13,648 bases of DNA from Hydrogenothermus sp. (GTDB taxonomy: Bacteria > Aquificota > Aquificia > Aquificales > Hydrogenothermaceae), in the NCBI GenBank assembly GCA_003978675.1, contig QNYP01000086.1:1-13648 (forward strand). Reading direction: 5' to 3'. Both the position numbers and the translations under genes were made by a program. Below the pieces are notes generated by a model. It saw nothing but the letters and a program-made list of their open reading frames with translations, searched no databases and was not told the DNA's origin. This document shows, piece after piece, positions 9,186 through 13,648 of the stretch (positions are counted from its first letter, which is position 1; every line of letters begins with the position of its first letter).

Positions 9186-10487
9186 CTACCAACTTACCAA
9201 TTTTTCTAAATCATTGTAAAAATCTGGATAAGAAATAGTTGCACATTCTGCATCTTTAATTATTATTCCTTCTTCAGAAATTAGCCCTAATATACTAAAC
9301 CCCATTGCAATTCTATGGTCTTTATAGCTTTCAACAACTCCACCTTTTATTTCCTGTTTTCCTTTTATAATCATTCCATCTTCCAATTCTTCAACTTCAA
9401 CACCTAAAGCTTTTAGATTTTCAACAACTGCTTTTATTCTATCACTTTCCTTTACTCTAAGCTCTTTTGCATCTTTGATAATAGTTTCACCTTCAGCTTG
9501 AGTAGCAACTAATGCAAGAAGTGGAAGCTCATCTATCATTGAAGGTATTTCCTGTTTTTCTACAGATACTGCTTTTAAATCTGGGGAATACTTAACAAGT
9601 ATATCTGCTATAGGCTCTCCTGCTTGCTGTCTTTGATTAATATATTCTATATCTGCTCCCATTTCTTTTAACTTTCTAAAAAATCCATCTCTGGTTGGAT
9701 TTATTAAAACCTCCTCCAATAAAACCTCTGAACCTTCAACTAAAACTGCTCCTGCAACAAAAAAAGCTGCAGATGAAGGGTCTGCTGGAACATCTATATC
9801 TATAGCATTTAAATCTTTCCCTCCTAAAATATGAACCCTATAACCTCCTTCATCAAATTCTGTTTTAACTTCAGCTCCCATACTTTTTAACATTCTTTCT
9901 GTATGATCTCTAGACATTACAGGTTCTATTACTGTTGTTTTTCTACTTGTTGTTAGTCCTGCAAGTAAAATTGCAGATTTTACCTGTGCTGAAGCTCTTT
10001 CGTTAAAAAATTCTATTCCTCTTAAATTTCCACCTCTTATTGCAACTGGTAAATATTCTCCCTTTTCTCTACCATCAACATGAGCTCCCATCATCTTAAG
10101 GGGAGATAAAACTCTTCTCATAGGTCTTTTCCTAAGGGAATCATCTCCTGTTAATGTCGCGAAAAATCTCTGTCCAGCAATTACTCCAAGAGTTAATCTT
10201 GTAGTTGTTCCAGAATTCCCCATATATAAAACATCATCAGGCTCTTTTAATCCATCTAAACCTTTACCGTGGACAAAAAATAAACCGTGTTCTTCATCTA
10301 TTTGAATTCCCATTTTTCTATAAACATCAACAGTTGTAAGAGTATCTCCAGCTTTTAAAAAGTTTTTTACTATTGAGGTTCCCTTTGCAAGTGCAGAAAG
10401 AATAATTGCTCTATGGGATATTGATTTATCAGAAGGAACTCGTAGTTTACCTTTGAGCAATTTTGCCTTTTTTATTACTTTATCCAT
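9186..10487 (-). CDS. aroA: 3-phosphoshikimate 1-carboxyvinyltransferase (EPSP synthase)
   Basis: AroA joins phosphoenolpyruvate to shikimate 3-phosphate, the sixth step of the shikimate pathway to aromatic amino acids. Visible motifs are VPSDKSISHRA (17-27, Lys21), MGNSGTTTRL (89-98), SAQVKSA (166-172), ADPSSAAFF (235-243), MIDELPLLA (317-325, catalytic Asp319), KESDR (346-350) and KDHRIAM (389-395). The 433-residue length is typical. The GNSGTT form resembles Bacillus-type enzymes more than the GNAGTA of enterobacteria. ATG at 10485-10487 has AAGGAG five nt upstream, which overlaps the stop of the preceding ATPase gene; the intergenic gap is 9 nt. No oddities. Identification is secure. Confidence 0.98.
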   Translation of the reverse strand: MDKVIKKAKLLKGKLRVPSDKSISHRAIILSALAKGTSIVKNFLKAGDTLTTVDVYRKMGIQIDEEHGLFFVHGKGLDGLKEPDDVLYMGNSGTTTRLTLGVIAGQRFFATLTGDDSLRKRPMRRVLSPLKMMGAHVDGREKGEYLPVAIRGGNLRGIEFFNERASAQVKSAILLAGLTTSRKTTVIEPVMSRDHTERMLKSMGAEVKTEFDEGGYRVHILGGKDLNAIDIDVPADPSSAAFFVAGAVLVEGSEVLLEEVLINPTRDGFFRKLKEMGADIEYINQRQQAGEPIADILVKYSPDLKAVSVEKQEIPSMIDELPLLALVATQAEGETIIKDAKELRVKESDRIKAVVENLKALGVEVEELEDGMIIKGKQEIKGGVVESYKDHRIAMGFSILGLISEEGIIIKDAECATISYPDFYNDLEKLVSW

Positions 10488-10496
10488 TAATACTCC

Positions 10497-11411
10497 TTAA
10501 AAAAAGGTTTTGTATATTATATACGACAATAAGATTATGTTGATAATTATCAAAATTCCAATAATGACTTTAAAAAATATGTATTTATAATTCTTTAAAT
10601 TTAAAATTTCTGGGTCAATTGTAGAAACAGCTACATCTATATTGTGAGGCTTTATTTTAAATGAGTTTTCCATAAACGCAGACATCAAAGCTCTAGAGGA
10701 AATTATATTTATAAGTCTTGGATTACCTTTTGATATTTTAAATATTTTTTTTATAGATTTATCTGTAAAAGTTATATTATTTCCTTTTGCTAGAGTCAAT
10801 CTATGGTTTATATATTTTTTTGTATCCTCAAAATCTAAAGGCTTTAAAGACATTTTATTGGTAATTCTTTGTAAAAGTTGTCTCAAAGACGGAAGTTTTA
10901 GTTTTTCATCAAGCTCAGGTTGTCCAACGAGAATTATTTGCACTAATTTTTCGCTGTTTGTTTCAAGATTTGAAAGAGTTCTAAGTTCTTCTAATGTTTC
11001 AATCGGTAAGTTTTGTGCCTCATCAACTATTATTAGAACTTTATTTCCTTCTTTCAATTTTTCTTCTAAAAAACTTTTGAAAGCCTTTAAAGCTTCGTTT
11101 TTTGATTTAAATTCTTTTTCTATTCCAAGTTCTTCTAAAACTACATTTAAAAATTCATCAGGGGATAAATTGGGAGTTAATATTAAAGCATATATCAAAT
11201 TTTCCCCATTTTCTTCTAAAAACCTTCTTATCACAGTAGTTTTTCCTGTTCCTGGTTCTCCAAGCAAAACACAAAACCCTTCTCCAGAAGAAATGACAAA
11301 TTTTAATAATCTATCTGCATCCCTATGAGATTTTGATGGAAAAAAATATTTTGGGTCTGGGGTTATTTTAAAGGGGTCTTCTTTCAACCCAAAAAACTCT
11401 AAGTAGTTCAT
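10497..11411 (-). CDS. ExeA/GspA-type AAA+ ATPase with C-terminal membrane anchor
   Basis: This 304-residue protein belongs to the ExeA/MSHA-biogenesis ATPase group. It opens with the group's typical YLEFFGLKEDPFKITPDP, followed by Walker A GEPGTGKTT (51-59), Walker B VLIIVDEAQ (125-133), sensor-like ILVGQPELDEKL (160-171) and GNPRLIN (229-235). A single hydrophobic helix at about 279-299 should anchor it in the inner membrane. In Aeromonas, ExeA works with ExeB to place the type II secretin through peptidoglycan; no such partner or peptidoglycan-binding domain is seen here. Its ATG overlaps the lptA stop (ATGA), AGGA lies just upstream, and aroA follows after 9 nt, so it is embedded in an envelope and biosynthesis operon. 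The ATPase family is secure; the process it serves is not. Confidence 0.9.
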   Translation of the reverse strand: MNYLEFFGLKEDPFKITPDPKYFFPSKSHRDADRLLKFVISSGEGFCVLLGEPGTGKTTVIRRFLEENGENLIYALILTPNLSPDEFLNVVLEELGIEKEFKSKNEALKAFKSFLEEKLKEGNKVLIIVDEAQNLPIETLEELRTLSNLETNSEKLVQIILVGQPELDEKLKLPSLRQLLQRITNKMSLKPLDFEDTKKYINHRLTLAKGNNITFTDKSIKKIFKISKGNPRLINIISSRALMSAFMENSFKIKPHNIDVAVSTIDPEILNLKNYKYIFFKVIIGILIIINIILLSYIIYKTFF

Positions 11412-11893
11412 TTTTTCCTACTTTCATTTATTATTATGGTTCTTACTCGGTTTTTACCACTAACAAAGGCTTCCTCTGTATCCAGATAATATGTAATTAT
11501 ATCTCCCTCAACAATATTCCCTTCTTTCTCAAGTCTTGCATTTCCTATAAGTTTTAAAAATTTTCCCTTTTCATAATATTCTGCCTTTTCTGAACGTCCA
11601 AAGTAAATACCCTTTTTAAACCTAACATTTCCTATTGCTTCTATTTTTTCTAAATTAGAACTTCGGTTATCACTATTTTTATTTTTACTAAAGTATATAT
11701 ACATCTTATCTGCCCAGAGTGTAAAATCTTCCTGTTTTACAATAACATTTCCTTTATAAACAGCAACTGCATTTTTATTATCATATTTAAGCTCATCTGC
11801 TTCTATTAATACAGGAGATGTTTTTGTATTTTTATTTTCTATCGCAAAAGAAAAAGTAAAAAGAATAATCATAAAAAATATTATTCTTCTCAA
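11408..11893 (-). CDS. lptA: LptA-like periplasmic LPS-transport protein (OstA-like)
   Basis: LptA bridges the periplasm between LptC and LptD, carrying lipopolysaccharide to the outer membrane. This 161-residue protein has a signal peptide (1-17, probable cleavage after FSFA). It then shows the beta-jellyroll pattern of the OstA family: PVLIEADELKYDNKNAVAVY, GNVIVKQEDFTLWADKMYIY, IGNVRF and GNIVEGDIITYYLD. It is slightly short but within family range. The start is TTG at 11891-11893, supported by GAGAGG at 11900-11905 with 6-nt spacing; that site overlaps the lptC stop, and the genes are 3 nt apart. The end overlaps the ATPase start by 4 nt. Position after lptC supports the call. lptB and lptD are not in the window. 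Confidence 0.9.
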   Translation of the reverse strand: MRRIIFFMIILFTFSFAIENKNTKTSPVLIEADELKYDNKNAVAVYKGNVIVKQEDFTLWADKMYIYFSKNKNSDNRSSNLEKIEAIGNVRFKKGIYFGRSEKAEYYEKGKFLKLIGNARLEKEGNIVEGDIITYYLDTEEAFVSGKNRVRTIIINESRKK

Positions 11894-11896
11894 ATG

Positions 11897-12403
11897 TTAC
11901 CTCTCAATAATGGTTTTAACATGTTTTAGTTTTAAAACTTCCTGCTTTAAATTAATAAATACTTCTTTACCTAAAGTTTTTGAATTTTCAGTTGTTATTT
12001 TACAAAAATCATTCCCATATGCAACCTGCTTCTCTAAATCTATGTTTAGTTTTTTTGTATTTAAGTTGATATTATCTGAATTAATATTTACATTCTCATA
12101 AAGTATAATCTTTTTATTCCTTTTGTCTAATATAGCTTTTTTTGATGATATATAAGTTTTTTTATTTTGTCTTTCTATGTAGCCATTTAAATAGAAAACT
12201 TTAAAATTTTGTCCTGTTTCTATTGCTTTTTTACCCTCAAAATACATTTTGTTATGGTTTTTGTTAACTAAAATAAAATCATAAATTTTTGAACCGCTAA
12301 ATTCTACAGATTTTACTCTGCCATACTCTAGTTTTTTCAAAACAACACCTAAAAAAAATGCTCCAAGTAAAAAAATTGCTAAAAATAAAAATATCTTTTT
12401 CAA
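11897..12403 (-). CDS. lptC: LptC-like inner-membrane LPS-export protein
   Basis: LptC is the bitopic inner-membrane partner that takes lipopolysaccharide from the LptB2FG transporter and passes it to LptA. The 168-residue product has one N-terminal membrane helix (about 3-22), then a periplasmic beta-rich region ([47 protein letters not shown]) typical of the weakly conserved LptC/YrbK family. The call rests on architecture and on the lptA neighbour. The start is TTG at 12401-12403, which overlaps the hemA stop as TTGA. No Shine-Dalgarno is visible before it, so reinitiation after hemA is the likely mode of translation. It could also be annotated as a LPS export ABC transporter periplasmic protein. 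Confidence 0.82.
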   Translation of the reverse strand: MKKIFLFLAIFLLGAFFLGVVLKKLEYGRVKSVEFSGSKIYDFILVNKNHNKMYFEGKKAIETGQNFKVFYLNGYIERQNKKTYISSKKAILDKRNKKIILYENVNINSDNINLNTKKLNIDLEKQVAYGNDFCKITTENSKTLGKEVFINLKQEVLKLKHVKTIIER

Positions 12404-13581
12404 TTTTTGTATGTTTTAGTTTGTTTTCTTCTAGTTTCCCATTTAGGGCTAAACATTTCTTCAAATACTTTTATATATTCTTTTGCATTTTGTGATGAAG
12501 CTTTATCTTTTATATAAACAGTTGGTCTATGTAATAACTTATTTATTATTGCATTAACCGCTAATTCTATATTTTCCCTTTCTTTTTCATTCAAATATGG
12601 CATTTGGTTAAACAACTTCTCAAGTTGATAGTTTTTTATTTCATCAGCAAAATGTCTAACTTTGGAAATTACAGGGGAAACCTCTATTTGAGCAAGCCAT
12701 TTTTCAAATTTTCTAACTTCTTCATCTATTATATATTCTGCCCTCGTTGCTTCTAATTTTCTTTCTTCTAAGTTTCTATCAACAACCCCTTTTAAATCAT
12801 CTATGTTATATAAATAAACATCTTCCAGCTGGTTTACATCTTCAGAAACATTCCTTGGAACTGATATGTCAAATATAAAAACAGGTTCACCTTTTCTTTT
12901 TTTCATTACAGATTTAAAACTTTCTTTTGTTATTATTGGTTTCCTTGCACCTGTAGAGGTTATTACGATATCCATTTCTGGTAAAAATTCAGGAAATTTT
13001 TCAAATTTTATAGGAGTTCCTGAAAATCTATCTGCAAGCTCAACTGCTTTTTCAAACGTCCTATTTGCAACAAATATATGTTTAACTCCTAAATCGTGTA
13101 GGTGCTTTGCAGCAAGTTCTGCCATTTCTCCAGCACCAATTAATAAAACATTTTTGTCAGATAAATCTCCAAATATTTTTTTCGCAAGTTCAACAGCTGC
13201 ATAGCTTATTGAAACTGCCCTTTTACTTATTCCTGTAGAAGTTCTTATTTTCTTTGAAACACTTAAAGCCTTATCAAATAATCTTGTTAATATATGTCTT
13301 GCTGTTTTTAACTGTTTTGCTTTTTGAAATGAATCTTTAAACTGGCAAACTATTTGAGGCTCTCCAATTACCATAGAATCTAAACTTGCAGACACCCTGA
13401 AAATATGCTTAATAGCACTATTATCAAAGTAAAAAAACATATGGTTTTCTAAAATTTCTTCCGATATTGAGGATAGTCTAGAAAGGGTTTTTAAAATTTC
13501 TGTTTTTAATTCATCTTCATTATCTGTTATTCCATATATTTCAACTCTATTACATGTAGAAAGAACACAAACTTCATATAC
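12400..13581 (-). CDS. hemA: Glutamyl-tRNA reductase, missing its first ~40 codons in this orientation
   Basis: HemA reduces glutamyl-tRNA(Glu) to glutamate-1-semialdehyde with NADPH, the first committed step of C5 tetrapyrrole synthesis. The first ATG is at 13438-13440, but coding clearly continues upstream: [17 protein letters not shown] is in frame at about 13531-13581 and contains the catalytic Cys (codon 13552-13554). Downstream are [24 protein letters not shown], the NADP-binding [17 protein letters not shown] and [11 protein letters not shown]. The 393 visible codons plus about 40 missing give the usual ~430 residues. The frame beyond 13581 is alien and stops within the next ~45 nt without a start codon. 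The missing N-terminus appears on the other strand at 13601-13648. The gene is first in the run with lptC, which it overlaps. Identity is secure; the 5' end is rearranged. Confidence 0.95.
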   Translation of the reverse strand, partial: VYEVCVLSTCNRVEIYGITDNEDELKTEILKTLSRLSSISEEILENHMFFYFDNSAIKHIFRVSASLDSMVIGEPQIVCQFKDSFQKAKQLKTARHILTRLFDKALSVSKKIRTSTGISKRAVSISYAAVELAKKIFGDLSDKNVLLIGAGEMAELAAKHLHDLGVKHIFVANRTFEKAVELADRFSGTPIKFEKFPEFLPEMDIVITSTGARKPIITKESFKSVMKKRKGEPVFIFDISVPRNVSEDVNQLEDVYLYNIDDLKGVVDRNLEERKLEATRAEYIIDEEVRKFEKWLAQIEVSPVISKVRHFADEIKNYQLEKLFNQMPYLNEKERENIELAVNAIINKLLHRPTVYIKDKASSQNAKEYIKVFEEMFSPKWETRRKQTKTYKN

Positions 13582-13588
13582 ACAGTAT

Positions 13589-13595
13589 AAGAGGA
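13589..13595 (+). promoter_or_regulatory. Shine-Dalgarno of the hemA start fragment
   Basis: AAGAGGA stands 5 nt before ATG 13601. It shows that the + strand fragment is a genuine gene start with its native leader, so the strand switch lies to its left, at about 13579-13588. Confidence 0.75.
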
Positions 13596-13600
13596 AATAT

Positions 13601-13648
13601 ATGAAAATATTTGCTATTGGGGTTAATTACAAAACAGCTCCCGTTGAA
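13601..13648 (+). CDS. hemA: 5' end of hemA on the opposite strand, running off the window
   Basis: The last 48 bases encode [16 protein letters not shown], the characteristic N-terminus of glutamyl-tRNA reductase (E. coli: MTLLALGINHKTAPVS). A good Shine-Dalgarno precedes it. It points away from the body of hemA, which starts at about codon 41 on the - strand 20 nt to the left. About 24 residues between the two pieces are not present in the window. The fragment ends at the window edge, so I cannot tell whether it continues into a full second copy or into an inverted repeat of codons already seen. It most likely belongs to the same gene as 12400-13581, folded back. Confidence 0.88.
   Translation, partial: MKIFAIGVNYKTAPVE

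Noticed and set aside
10858..11328. A 156-codon + strand reading frame
   Set aside because: It lies wholly inside the well-supported ExeA-type ATPase gene on the other strand; its Ser/Phe-rich composition is typical of an antisense shadow.
12866..13204. A 112-codon + strand reading frame
   Set aside because: Antisense to the conserved NADP-binding domain of hemA; no independent support.
12400..13440. hemA starting at ATG 13440 as a complete gene
   Set aside because: It would lack the N-terminal catalytic domain and the STCNR cysteine, which are encoded in frame just upstream (to about 13581).

Overview
This AT-rich window (roughly 30% G+C by eye) reads as a chromosomal segment from a thermophilic, LPS-bearing (diderm) bacterium. 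Reverse gyrase is the hallmark protein of hyperthermophiles. Lipopolysaccharide-transport genes (lptC, lptA) imply an outer membrane. HemA implies tetrapyrrole synthesis by the C5 route. Together with the low G+C these suggest Aquificota, most like the Sulfurihydrogenibium/Hydrogenothermaceae branch; the genus is an inference from recall, not tested. Genes are packed tightly and there is no gene-free stretch longer than about 100 bases.

Layout. At about 61-4589 the + strand carries reverse gyrase followed, 2 nt later, by an unrecognised protein with a receiver-like N-terminus and a coiled-coil C-terminus. Everything else is on the - strand. Read in transcription order from the right: hemA, lptC, lptA, an ExeA-type ATPase, aroA and thiC form one tight, largely translation-coupled run that ends in a clear intrinsic terminator at 7695-7724. 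A second run follows: a TPR/SPOR lipoprotein, a GT2 polyprenyl-phosphate glycosyltransferase and a flippase-like membrane protein, overlapping one another and converging tail-to-tail (19 nt overlap) with the reverse-gyrase operon. The window is mostly housekeeping (heme, shikimate and thiamine precursors) mixed with cell-envelope assembly.

The most striking feature is at the two ends. At the left end, bases 1-59 are a perfect inverted copy of 112-170, and the - strand of 1-110 encodes the missing true N-terminus of reverse gyrase (zinc-finger CPNC...CKEC), pointing away from the rest of the gene. At the right end, the first 16 codons of hemA with their Shine-Dalgarno sit on the + strand (13601-13648), while the rest of hemA, starting at about codon 41, runs on the - strand. 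Both terminal genes are therefore folded back head-to-head just upstream of their start codons. The most economical reading is a pair of fold-back (inverted-chimera) joins at contig ends, as produced by multiple-displacement amplification or misassembly. A real invertible segment is the interesting alternative, especially on the left, where flipping the 52-bp spacer would restore a complete in-frame reverse gyrase. Apart from these joins I see no mobile element, CRISPR array, RNA gene or novel defence-type system.
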